Positions 1 through 10,041 of a stretch of DNA of 64,000 bases are shown here, piece by piece. The notes beneath the pieces are model-generated. The model saw nothing but the letters and a program-made list of their open reading frames with translations. It searched no databases and was not told where the DNA came from. Within the stretch, counting starts at the first letter, position 1. Every line of letters starts with the position of its first letter. The DNA is from Stereocaulon alpinum. Taxonomy: Eukaryota; Ascomycota; Lecanoromycetes; Lecanorales; Stereocaulaceae. The DNA lies in NCBI GenBank assembly GCA_018257865.1, contig JAEUBA010000045.1, positions 1 through 64,000 on the forward strand, read 5' to 3'. A program made the position numbers and the translations under genes.

Positions 1-1000
1 AGTAATTATAGAAGAGGAGGCTATTCTCTACTACTATCCCCTCTATAATAAGCTAGTTCGCCGCCTCTAAGCTTAGGACCTTAATTATTAGTATAGAGAA
101 TCTCTTCTCCCTCCTAAGTATATCTAGCTTTAATATAAATATAGGCTATTTAGCCTTTATTATCTCTAACTCTAAGTAGAGCTTTCTATTATCTTTCCTT
201 AGGGTTTTAAAGATCCCCTATTAGTCCTTTATATCTATTATCTTTTCTACTCTATAGATCGCTACTATTACTATCTTTTAGAGGACTCTTACTAACCTAT
301 AGAGTCTCCTTACCTACCTATTATCCTTCTCTAACTCCTCCCTAGCCTTTACTAAGGCTATCTAGAGAATAATATCCCCCCCTATAATCCTCCTTACTAT
401 AATAATCTCCCTAGCTACTCCCCCTACTCCCCTAAATATTTATATTAGTTAGGGAAGAGTTACTATAGCTATCTATATCTTTTCGCTAGTATTATTAATC
501 CTAACTGTTACCTACTTCGCTTTCTTAATATCTTCTGCCCTAAGTATAGCTAGGTAGATAGTATTTTAGCCCCTTTAGGCTATATAGGCTATATCCGCCT
601 AGCTGTTATTTACCCTTTTAATTAGGTAGTCTTTACGCGTTAGTTAGCTACGGTACTCCTTTATAGTATATCTTTTAGTAGTATTCTCCTATATATACTC
701 CGTAATCCTTTCTACTATATTCTAGAAGAAGCCTTATACGGTCTTATTTATATTTACCTATAGTATCCCCTAGACCTTCTCTATAAACTCTAGTAGCGCC
801 TATTCCGTAGCCTTTATATACTATATTCTTTCTTTAATTCTTTCCCTACCTTAAGGGCCCTATAGACCTTTAATAGGTTTCTACTATTATTACTATTACC
901 CTATTATCGCGTTAGGATACGTTCTTTATCTACCTTTACTACTAATACCTCCCTTCTCTCCTCCCCCCCTATCTTATATTATTTTGCTAGGTTCGTAACC
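1..1000 (-). mobile_element. RIP-destroyed Tad1-like LINE, ORF1 (gag) remnant
   Basis: This is a relic, not a working gene. Read leftwards on the minus strand, one frame from about 620 to 1 keeps the pattern of the C-terminal half of fungal Tad1-family LINE ORF1 proteins: an REELEKDN-like segment, a run of hydrophobic and basic residues, an LELEIIKAK-like segment, then KRFSILIIKV and an EAANxLIIEG-like block. Every break I saw in that frame is TAA or TAG, the codons expected from RIP of CAA, CAG and TGG. The stretch 620-1000 is less clear but of the same composition. The element continues beyond the left edge, where the zinc knuckles and endonuclease/RT ORF would lie. Family assignment rests on pattern memory, not alignment; strand is fairly sure, the right limit approximate. 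Confidence 0.55.
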
Positions 1001-1079
1001 TAGTATAATCGCTCGTCTAGCCTAGTAGGCCTACTCGCCCGTCGTGCTCGTTATCGTCGCTATTAGATATTCCTCTATC

Positions 1080-2450
1080 TTAGTTAGGATATATATTTAT
1101 ATTAAACCTTATTACTATAAGTTTATTATATAATATATTATAAATTAGCCTACTTTTTAGTAGCTTACTAGGTAGTAAGTCTATTAGGTACTTAACTTAT
1201 TTATATATATTAAGGCTATTAGATAGTTCTTCTAAAAAGATATCTTTTAAGCCTACTAGCTTATTTAGTACGCTAGGCTTATCTAACTATATAGCTTTAT
1301 ACTACGTAGCTCTATTATAACTATTATTACTTACTAGTAGAGTCTTATATAGGATTACGATAAATACTTCCCCTTTTCTATACGCGATTACTATATTAGC
1401 TAATAAAGCAAATTGCTTTATATTAATAAGTGCGATATTCGCCTACGTCCTAAGCTTATTATAGTATATCTAGAACTACTCGCGCTAATAGATATTAGGA
1501 TTAATATTATAGATCTAGAGGTAACTAAGAATAAGGTCGTATCCTTATATCTCTATAGTATACGCCTTTAAAGTTCTCTCCTACTTCCGTCTAGTACTAT
1601 CTACGAGACTAAGGTTTAACGTATATATACTATATAACGGTATTTAGTACCTATTAATAGCCCGTACTATAGTTAGGGCCTAATTAGGCTCCGGTATCTA
1701 CGCGCCTCTAATTAAGGATTATAAGATAAAGTTCTCCTTACCCCTAGTATCTACTAAGGTAGTAATATTATATCTACCTAATAGCGTAGTGTTTTCTCTT
1801 CGTAATACTAAAGTATAAGGTTTCCGCTTATTAGGTAGTAACCCTAATACTTTAGTAGCGAGTATTAGGTCTTAGCTTTTCCCTTTTCGCTACTTAGGTT
1901 ATATAATTTATTACTAGTAATATACTTTAGGTAATCTAGCGAGCCTTTAAAGTAGCTAAACTACCTATACTTATAATACTAAATCTTAGCGAGGGGTTTC
2001 TTATACTTACTAGCTAAGTCGCCGCCTTTATATTTAATTCGCGTAGGCCTATAGCCTTATAATACTAAAGAGGATAATCTCTTACTATTCTCCTTTATAT
2101 AGGAGGTCTTAGACCTTATACGTAGCTAACTATACTTACTAAGCTTCTCCCTAGTATAGGCCCTATTAGTTAAAGGTAGCTCCTTTAGTTTTTATAACCT
2201 CTACTTAATACCTTAGTACTATAGTAGTAGCGAGGTATAGGTAGTAGGTTAGAGTACGTCTTTTATAGCTTTTAAAGCGATCTTCTTAACTACTCTATTA
2301 TATAGGGTCTCTATACGTTCTTAGTCTTCTATAGGGTAATCCCTCTATACCTATAGGGCTATAAGGTAATTATTAAAGTTCGCGACTATCTATATATCTC
2401 TTATAGTCGCTCTAGCTAGCTAGCGACCTATATTATAAGACCTAACTACT
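1080..2450 (-). mobile_element. RIP-destroyed Ty3/Gypsy retrotransposon, gag-protease-pol start
   Basis: Minus-strand relic. Reading leftwards: a gag-like stretch with few breaks (about 2450-2150); two blocks at about 2036-1998 and 1978-1939 with Tyr/Cys spacing expected of CCHC knuckles after TGT/CAC became TAT/TAC; a retropepsin-like TLVDTRGKENFI block (about 1772-1734), reminiscent of LIDSGA..NFI; a GYDLILSYL segment (about 1545-1490) at the place of the family GxDIILGxxWL; and a KDIFLEEL block (about 1252-1225) like the pre-RT D.F.EEL region. No reverse transcriptase core follows: at about 1080 the sequence changes to the LINE-like relic. Breaks are TAA or TAG. No LTRs recognised. Known family order is gag-PR-RT, and the blocks appear in that order; identity is inferred from motifs only. 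Confidence 0.6.
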
Positions 2451-3855
2451 AAGTTACGAACTTAATCTAAGTATTAGTTAGTATACTCCTTCTATATAGG
2501 TTTACTAGTACTGCGTAGTATAGTATCTCTTATATTTCTCTAAGTCTACCTCTTTATATCTACTAAGAAGGTAGAGGACTAGCGAGTCTTTTCCTTATCT
2601 ATATAAAAGTTATTATAGGGGGCTAAGGCGATATAATCCTTATAGTCTTAAATAAATATAACTACTAAGTTATAGTAGGTAAGATACTACGTCTTAGGTA
2701 CCTTAGTAACGCTTATTCGCTTATAAGATATATTATAGTAGTAGTTATCGCTATACTTATAATAGTACTCTTATATATATTTAAATTTAGTAAGTTTAAG
2801 CTTTTTAATAGCTACCTACTTCTCAGCCTTAAGTAGTATAAGTTAGTAATATTACTCTTAAGTTAGACCTATTAAGCGGGGGTCTTCGCTTATTAGTATA
2901 AGGATTAGAGGTATATTATTATTTTAGTTACTACCCTTACTAGTAGTATAGCTAGAGGATATACCTCCTATATTAATAACTTCTTTAGGGTTAATAACCT
3001 CTTCTTATAAGGTTATAATATTAATAGTACTTTCCTACGGTATAATACTATAACTTTATAAGTTAATAGGGGACTCCTAGGTTATACTTACTATTACTAA
3101 CTAAGTAGCTCTATATAAACGGAGTTATTAGAACTATAAGGTAGTAAGTCCTCTTTTATATAGAGCTATATAGCGGCTAGGTATATAATTACTATTATAA
3201 GGTTAATAGATAGGTAAGTGCGAGTATAATTTATAGATTACTAGTAGAGCTAATAACTAAGGAGGTAAGAAGGAATTTAAGGCGTATACAATTCTTTAAG
3301 TCCCTAGCTAAGCCCGCTTACTAAGCGTACTAGGAACTTTACCTAATATACTAGAAACCTACTAAGTATACTAGGCCTAGTACTGATATTCGCCTTCCGC
3401 CTCATACTATAGAAGCTCTAAAGGAGGTCTACTACTTATTATAATAGAAGGATATTAAATAGTAGGATCTAGTTAGAAAGTTAATTATTATATTTTATTA
3501 AGTCCTTATAAGTGTAAAAGCGGAAGCTCCTTATAGCTTAGATTTTAGTAGCTATACTACTAAAATTAGAGTAACTATAAGTGCGAATTTCTATTACCTA
3601 AAATATTCTATAAAAATTGTAATTAATACGTTTAGGCGGCGGCGACCTTATAATAAGTAGTAGTAGTATAGGTAGTTTATATAATAAGAGACGTTAATTC
3701 TAAAGTACGCTTACTATATTTAGAGGACCGCTAGGATAGAAGGGGTACTAAATTCCTATAAGATTTATTTTTAACTTATAAAAAAAAATCTTATAGAACG
3801 CCTGCTAAGTCGTTTAGAATAGGTAAGACTTATAACGCTTACCCAATTCGTAAGG
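2451..3855. repeat. RIP-mutated repeat DNA, element not identified
   Basis: Continuation of the CA/TG-depleted block. I could not follow a convincing reading frame here; it may be the gag or 5' part of the Gypsy relic or another element. Near the right limit lies a short inverted repeat, TTACCC at 3839-3844 and GGGTAA at 3854-3859, just where normal composition resumes, but I saw no matching terminal repeat elsewhere. Confidence 0.6.
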
Positions 3856-4128
3856 GTAATTTGCTATGAAAACTTTTTGCTAAACCTCTCAATTATTATT
3901 TCTGTCCTTGATGTGACCCTCTGGAGCCGCGTTTTCGGCCGAGGCTGGAATTGGTAAGCCGACTCACCCACGCGTCTTGCGGGTAATCTACGAGAAGGCA
4001 AGCTCCGAATCGATGTCTTACTCTCTGTCAATGACCTCTGGGAGGCCCATCGAAGAGGTCTCTTGCAAAGGCAATGACTGTCCAACCTTGGAATTGATCC
4101 TGTCTGCAATGCCCACTCCATCCCGACC

Positions 4129-5323
4129 ATGCACTCCCGCTTTTCCCCCCCCCTAAAACCCATCCGACTCTCACATACACCTCCCCGCCAACCCTTCTTT
4201 CGTCGCTATTCTCGATGGCTATACGTCGTAATCGCCCTCCTATTGATCTACCTGTGGCGCTCATCCTCCATTCGCCTCCTCCCATCCCGGGCCCCGGTAC
4301 ATATCCCTTCTCTCATTTACAAAAACGTCGATTGGTCACGCTACGCCTACAGCCAATATGCAACCAACAGCGCCTACCTCTGCAACGCCGTCATGGTCTT
4401 CGAAGCCTTACAACGCCTTGGTAGCAAAGCTGATCGAGTCCTGTTCTACCCGCAAGAGTGGGATACCGATATTGCCAGTCTTGATGACCGGGACAGCCAA
4501 TTGTTAGTCAAGGCAAGGGATTGGTATAATGTGAAGCTTATGCCGGCGGAAATAATGAAGGCGGATGATGATGCGTGGAATACCAGCTACACGAAGTTCA
4601 TGGCCTGGGGACAGGACCAGTACGATCGGGTGTTGCAGATGGATTCGGATGTTACGCTATTGAAGCATCTCGATGAGCTCTTCTTATTGCCAAAGGCTCC
4701 AGTGGCGATGTTGAGGGCCTACTGGAGATTACCCGACGAACGGAAATTGACGAGTTTCTTCCTCTTGCTAGAGCCGTCAATGGATGTCCACCAGCAACTA
4801 ATGGTTGAGGCGAGACCGGATCACAGAGGGAAGACTGAATACGATATGGAGATTCTGAACCGCTTTTATGGCGACTCGGCAATGGTGCTCCCGCATCGGC
4901 AGTACGGGTTGTTGAGTGGGGAGTTCAGGGTGGATGAACACAAGAACTATCTGGGCAATGATTTCGAGACGTGGGATCCAATAAAAATGATGAAGGAGGC
5001 GAGCTTGGTACACTTTTCGGATTGGCCACTACCGAAGCCATGGATCATGTGGCCGCATACACTGATAGGAGAGGTCATGCCAAAGTGCAAGCTTCGGGAG
5101 AAAATTGGGGAAACTGACTGCAGGGACAAAGATATATGGATGGAATTGTATAATGACTTTAGGAGGAGGCGGAAGGTGAGTTTGATTCTATTAGTGTCTG
5201 ATCGTGCGAGTGCTCATATTGAGGGTGCCATAGGAGATCTGCGCGTTGCTCTCAGCACCGGCGCCAGAATGGCCTCCACGGAACACTTCGAAGGAGGACA
5301 AACAACCTAAGAGTCATGCATGA
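4129..5323 (+). CDS. GT8-like glycosyltransferase, type II membrane protein
   Basis: Predicted Golgi glycosyltransferase resembling fungal GT8/GNT1-like N-acetylglucosaminyltransferases, which move a sugar from a nucleotide-sugar donor onto glycans. Exons 4129-5175 and 5234-5323 give 378 residues. The 58-bp phase-0 intron (GTGAGT..ATAG) restores a KEICALL C-terminus; without it the frame runs on to 5310 with unrelated residues. Visible: a short cytoplasmic tail rich in basic residues, one signal anchor at about residues 30-43, and a metal/nucleotide-binding DxD motif (QMDSDVTLL, D172-D174). ATG 4129 is the first in frame and places the anchor normally. It is the first gene beyond the RIP block, about 270 bp away, and shows no RIP-type damage. 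Acceptor sugar and linkage cannot be told from sequence. Confidence 0.85.
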
Positions 5324-6468
5324 GTCATTCTTTCTCCACTCGTAGTCAGATCAGAAGCCATGTTCCGACCTCGTCTTCTCCAAGCACAAATCTTTGTATC
5401 CAGAATCGCCATCCCTATGCCATCCATTGTTTGAGCAAGCTGGGGCCAAAGTAGATAATCATAGTGAGTCTATTCAGAACCCCACTCTATATCACGGTTG
5501 AAGCTGTGCTGATAAGGTTGTGCCGGTAGAATAGAAGGATATTCGTGCGTTGCAATTCCGGTCTGAGAGAACACCGGAGGTTTACGCGACTGTAAGATGG
5601 GGAAGAGGGAATTCGACCATACGGGCATGGGTGAAATCTTTAGCGCAAGGTCAATTCCCCTTCTATTGCCGTGTAGGGTTACATGTTGAAGAAGTTGATC
5701 AATTTTCGCCTCAGATGTATGCGGAGGCTGTCTCCAAGCTGTATAGAGAGCTTGCGCTCTCCTCACAGTATATAGTCCTCAACGAGAGTACTGGGTTTAC
5801 AGAAAGTCCCGATCAATGAGTTCGGGACAGAAATGGGCTAGTTGTATAACGATAATTGGTGTTCCTCCAGAATTGTGTGGATTTTCGTGTAACCACGAGG
5901 GGGATTTTGCGGGAAACAGGCAATAGCCTTTACCATTCACTCCACATCAGCAATTAACAGCGCAATTCAACTCTTGAGCTTCACCATACGGGATTTGCAC
6001 CCAGCTCATCACGACTATCGTCCCGCCATTACGCCACCACAAAGTTGTGTCTACAACAGTCCCGAGAGAAGCGTAGTCTTAGGTAGTAAACGCGAAGGCG
6101 CGATGGACCCTTCGAGATCTCCCATTTATCAAGATATGTCGTACCTTGAAGAGCAGCCGATTTTGGTTTTCGCATAATTACCTCGAGGTAACAAATTGTC
6201 ATCCGAGACTATCCTTGGAATCATCTCTGATATCTCAACACATCCACTCGATTCACTCCCACGCCTGGCATCAATTCTCACACTCGTTTCCGGCAGCCAA
6301 GTCTTTCTCAATTGTTCAACACCCAACGCTTGACACAGATCATACACACAGCTCCCACCAACACAAACTATCCGTGGCCACCTACCACTAATTATTGACA
6401 CCTAGTCTGAGATATCCACTACCAAAGGGTGTTCATGTCTGGTTTGCAGTCATTCAGCGACGACTATC
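5324..6468. other. intergenic, no gene recognised
   Basis: Short open frames occur on both strands (for example 5550-5819 and 6129-6401), but they overlap each other, show no family resemblance and lack convincing context. The stretch should hold the 3' end of the glycosyltransferase transcript and the promoter of the J-domain gene. Confidence 0.5.
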
Positions 6469-8043
6469 ATGGCCTCATATACCAAGACTGCTTACCAAAT
6501 ACTCGGAGTCAGCGAAGAAGCACAATATAAAGACATTAAGAGTGCATACAAAAAGATGGCACTTCGCTCTCATCCCGACAAAAATCCTAACGATCCACAA
6601 GCTAAATCAACCTTTCAACTGGTCAGTCAATTGAGCAGTTCACTCATTCACTCGGCATGCATAAACTTTCTGGCTAATCAAATTTTACAGATCTCCGAGG
6701 CATACGAGACACTTGGAGACGCGCATCGACGATACATCTATGATGCCAAACTACGGTCTCAACGGGGAGTACCAATGTTCTTTGGAGGGCCACGAACCCA
6801 ACAGAATGCATCCGATGGTGGTTCCGAGATACCGTCATGGGCTCCACCACGACGACCAACCTATGCCTATGACTGGTCCCCCGGCTTTCAGCAATATTGG
6901 CAGAATGGTAAGGATCGACCACCGACCCCCGACCCCCGACCCTCATGGAATGCCAATGTCCCGCCGAATGGAGGTCCAAATGGGCGTTACACCCAAGACC
7001 AATGGCAGGGATACACACCACCATCCCCTGACTGGGACCAAACATGGGTCAAAGCACAACAGGAGCATGCAGAACGGCTGAGAAAAATGCGCGAAGAGCA
7101 TGAAGCTCGGAAAGCAGCCGCACAAGATGAACGGCATAAGAGGCAGTGGCACCTGCGCCAGAAGGAGCTTTTGTCCGAGATACTAGGTTTGGATAATGCT
7201 GTTGCTGAATTGGAAAGGGAGACTACCCGAACGAAGCACACAGGAGGGGGACATAGCCCGGATGTTGACAGCGACGTGGGTGAAGTCTGCGACATAGAGA
7301 TTAGATTGAATAGTCGGAGGAGGACATTGCAGTACTCGCTTGGGAAGCACGCCAGTATTTGCAAGCTGCAGAGAAAAAGAGGTTGGGCTCAACAAGCAGA
7401 GCAGGCGGAGACGACGTTAGCTGAGGCGAGGACGGAAGGGTATCAGGCTAGGGCAAAGAAACAGACACGAGGAAAAGATCCGGAAGCATGCTTCGACGAG
7501 AGGGGTAGGAACCGCAAATCAGTGGACAAAGAAGGGCTCCAATTCAAGGAAGCTCAACAGAATGGGGGAACAGGCCCTGGCCAACAAGGCAAACCGGAGC
7601 CAAACGGCGCGGACACCAAGAAAGAAACGGGTTCGCAGGCACACCTTCGTGAGTGGCTAGCTAATCTCGAACATCCCAACTTGCATCTATGGTTTGATCC
7701 CAATACCTCCAGACCAAGTCCGCCTCCTCCAGACCCCGCAAGTACGACCAGCGAAACCGACCCAGAGCCCCTGATCCCTGACCTGAAGCCAAGTGCTCCT
7801 ACAACAGTCGCATCCAGCACTCGTGAGTTCGATCCCGCGACTGACCCTCACTCCTCCCATCTTGAAGTGCACCGCGCATTCTGGGAGTTCGCCCCTGGTG
7901 AGCAGAAGTGTGTTATTTGTCTCGAAGAAGGAGCAGCATTGCAGTGTCCCATGTGCGTCAAGATGTTCTGTGGTGTTTGCAAGGACTCTTATGTTGGGTA
8001 TTCGGTGCCAGCGGAGGTTCCCGACTGGGCTGGGAGGTGGTGA
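6469..8043 (+). CDS. J-domain (DnaJ/Hsp40-like) co-chaperone with C-terminal Cys-rich finger
   Basis: Predicted Hsp70 co-chaperone: J-domain proteins stimulate Hsp70 ATPase through the HPD loop. Exons 6469-6621 and 6691-8043 give 501 residues. The 69-bp intron (GTCAGT..ACAG, branch GGCTAATC) is phase 0, a multiple of three and stop-free, so it can be missed; splicing joins TFQL directly to ISEAYETLGD, restoring helix III-IV of the J-domain. J-domain about residues 6-65 with HPD at 35-37. Then a Pro/Gln-rich low-complexity segment, a charged coiled-coil-like region and, near the C-terminus (about 458-482), a CxxC..CxxC..CxxC cluster (CVIC, CPMC, CGVC) resembling a small RING-, B-box- or ZnF-like fold. 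There is no DnaJ-type G/F plus CTD arrangement, so it is a class C J-protein; partner and location unknown. Confidence 0.85.
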   Translation: MASYTKTAYQILGVSEEAQYKDIKSAYKKMALRSHPDKNPNDPQAKSTFQLVSQLSSSLIHSACINFLANQILQISEAYETLGDAHRRYIYDAKLRSQRGVPMFFGGPRTQQNASDGGSEIPSWAPPRRPTYAYDWSPGFQQYWQNGKDRPPTPDPRPSWNANVPPNGGPNGRYTQDQWQGYTPPSPDWDQTWVKAQQEHAERLRKMREEHEARKAAAQDERHKRQWHLRQKELLSEILGLDNAVAELERETTRTKHTGGGHSPDVDSDVGEVCDIEIRLNSRRRTLQYSLGKHASICKLQRKRGWAQQAEQAETTLAEARTEGYQARAKKQTRGKDPEACFDERGRNRKSVDKEGLQFKEAQQNGGTGPGQQGKPEPNGADTKKETGSQAHLREWLANLEHPNLHLWFDPNTSRPSPPPPDPASTTSETDPEPLIPDLKPSAPTTVASSTREFDPATDPHSSHLEVHRAFWEFAPGEQKCVICLEEGAALQCPMCVKMFCGVCKDSYVGYSVPAEVPDWAGRW

Positions 8044-10041
8044 GAGGGATTATCGATATAGATGGTCGGCGTTGGAGGGGGTTTATCTTCTGAACTGCCA
8101 TACACTAGGGGCATTTCACCAAGATATCTGACAATCAAGGAGGCGAAGATCTCAAAATGACACTAAGACACCGGAGTAAATAGCTAGTACATTGTAATCT
8201 ACGCATTATTAATCGCCTACGTATTCATACAGCACGCACTCACTACTCATCCCCACGAACATACCATGAACTCTGTCTGCTACAAGGCTTCCAACCAGAG
8301 CAACACACCCCAAATACCACCTCCCACTCTACTCCCTCCTCCAAACATCACCGCATTCCCACCCACACACCCACCAACGCACCTCCCTCTCCTGATACGC
8401 AAAACGCAAGCCCCTACCATAACCTCCACAAAGAAAAACACATACAGTAGACCCTCTCCACACTTAAGCGTAATACCCCTTAATTCCAAAGTCTCAAATC
8501 CGATTCACTAAGCGAATATGGTATGTCAGCAGCTGTTTCGAATACATCTGTACCCATCCACTACTAAACGCTTATGAGACTAGATTGATGGCTTTGTAGG
8601 AACGGTATCTGATATGAGGATGTGGAGGTGAGAGGGGGAAGAAGATGAGGAGATGAGGAGATTGCGTGGTAAGTGCTAGGGGTTAGTGATGGGGGTCGAG
8701 GGGGAGGAAGGGGTTGGTTTTAGTGAGGTTACGAGGTTCGTGGAGGGTTGCTAAGAGGTTGTTTGGGTTGGGTTGTGAAGTGTAAGGGGCGGCGGTGCGT
8801 GGGTTAGGGATTAGGGTTTGGTTGGGTTGGTGTTTGGATGGGTGGGTGGCTGGAGTTGGGGGGGAGTAGGAAGGGGGATTTGTGTTGAGATGTTTAGTGT
8901 TGAAGCTGTGAGGGGCGGGAGGTGGGGGGTTGGGTGCGGTGGACGGGTTTGAGGGGAAGGGGGTTTGGGATAGGGGTTGTGGGAGGGAAGGGGTGGGGGA
9001 GATTTTTTTGGAGTGGGGTGTTGAGGGTTTTAAGAGGATTGGATGGTGCGAACGTTATTGTAGGAGTCTTGCTAAGTTGAGGTCAGGACTCAGGTAAATG
9101 AGTATTGAAGTATTCCATTCGTGGTGTTCACTTGATGGACTTGGTCTGATTCTTACAAAGAGTCAATGCAACATCTGGATACCAGCGCACGGACTTGGCA
9201 AAAGCGCACTTGTAGATTTGTGCGGAGGAAGAGTCATGCGAAGCTGGCTTCGAGCTGCTTGGATACATTGGGTTATCTCGAGCACTAACAAAAAATTGAC
9301 ATCAAAGAAGAAACGGTCCAGTAGAGGCTCCAAAGTCTCTTATTGCTTTTATAGCAGATACGGTGATGAATGAGCTGTTCTCGCTGATATGCGTGGATGT
9401 GGTTCGGACGCCGTCGTAGAACGTTGAATTACTTACTCAATGGGAATGATATCCTACTTCGGGTTCCATGATTCTCAACTTGGTCTGGTCTTTCTTTGTA
9501 GAGAGTAAAGGTGTTGCTACTGATAGAAAATAGCAGTCCAGGCCATTTCAGTTGAGAAAAGCAAAGGGTTAATCATGGATCTTATATCAGAAAGTGAAAT
9601 ATGTGACATTTTTCAAGGAGACAGATCTGGAGGTTTTCCAACGTAGGGTGAGCGATATACTATGACAGCATCTCTTTATATGATACCACCGATCACGATA
9701 TAGGAGGTCAATTAAAAGTTCAGCGGCCATAAAAACTTGCATGTTGGATGCCAGTGTGAACGCTGAACTGATTGCAGGTCCCTCCCAAGCTTACCTACAA
9801 CACGAACATGGTCAGCGCGTATTTTCTCTAATCTTGCCGGAGCGGGACATAAGCCGAACACGCTTTTCTAAAAGATGCGTAGGCGCATTGAGGTGGTTTC
9901 TTCACGCCGCGTTCAAAGCATATGTAACCTGTTCAACTTGCGGCTTTTGGCGGCAAAGCCCGACTACCAGTGGCCCAGAGCCTTCTTGATACCTGCGGTC
10001 AAGCCTCAATACTCGGTCCCGCACCAGAGCCGTTCGAGCAC
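8044..10041. other. 2 kb intergenic region with strong strand skew, no gene recognised
   Basis: 8270-8470 is C/A-rich on the plus strand and 8590-9050 is strongly G/T-rich, with many G runs and a GGGTTAGGGATTAGGG stretch resembling telomere repeats. 9100-9400 and 9740-10040 hold only short open frames without family resemblance. The region separates the plus-strand J-domain gene and the minus-strand nitrilase, so it is their convergent 3' flank. Confidence 0.5.

Noticed and set aside
1600..1870. Plus-strand reading resembling LINE RNase H text (GSGIYAPLIKDYKIKFSL)
   Set aside because: The same DNA reads as a better ordered Gypsy protease on the minus strand, with flanking gag and pre-RT blocks in order.
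5176..5310. Unspliced C-terminus of the glycosyltransferase ending at 5310
   Set aside because: Splicing 5176-5233 gives a family-like KEICALL ending with a stop at 5321-5323; the unspliced tail has no resemblance.
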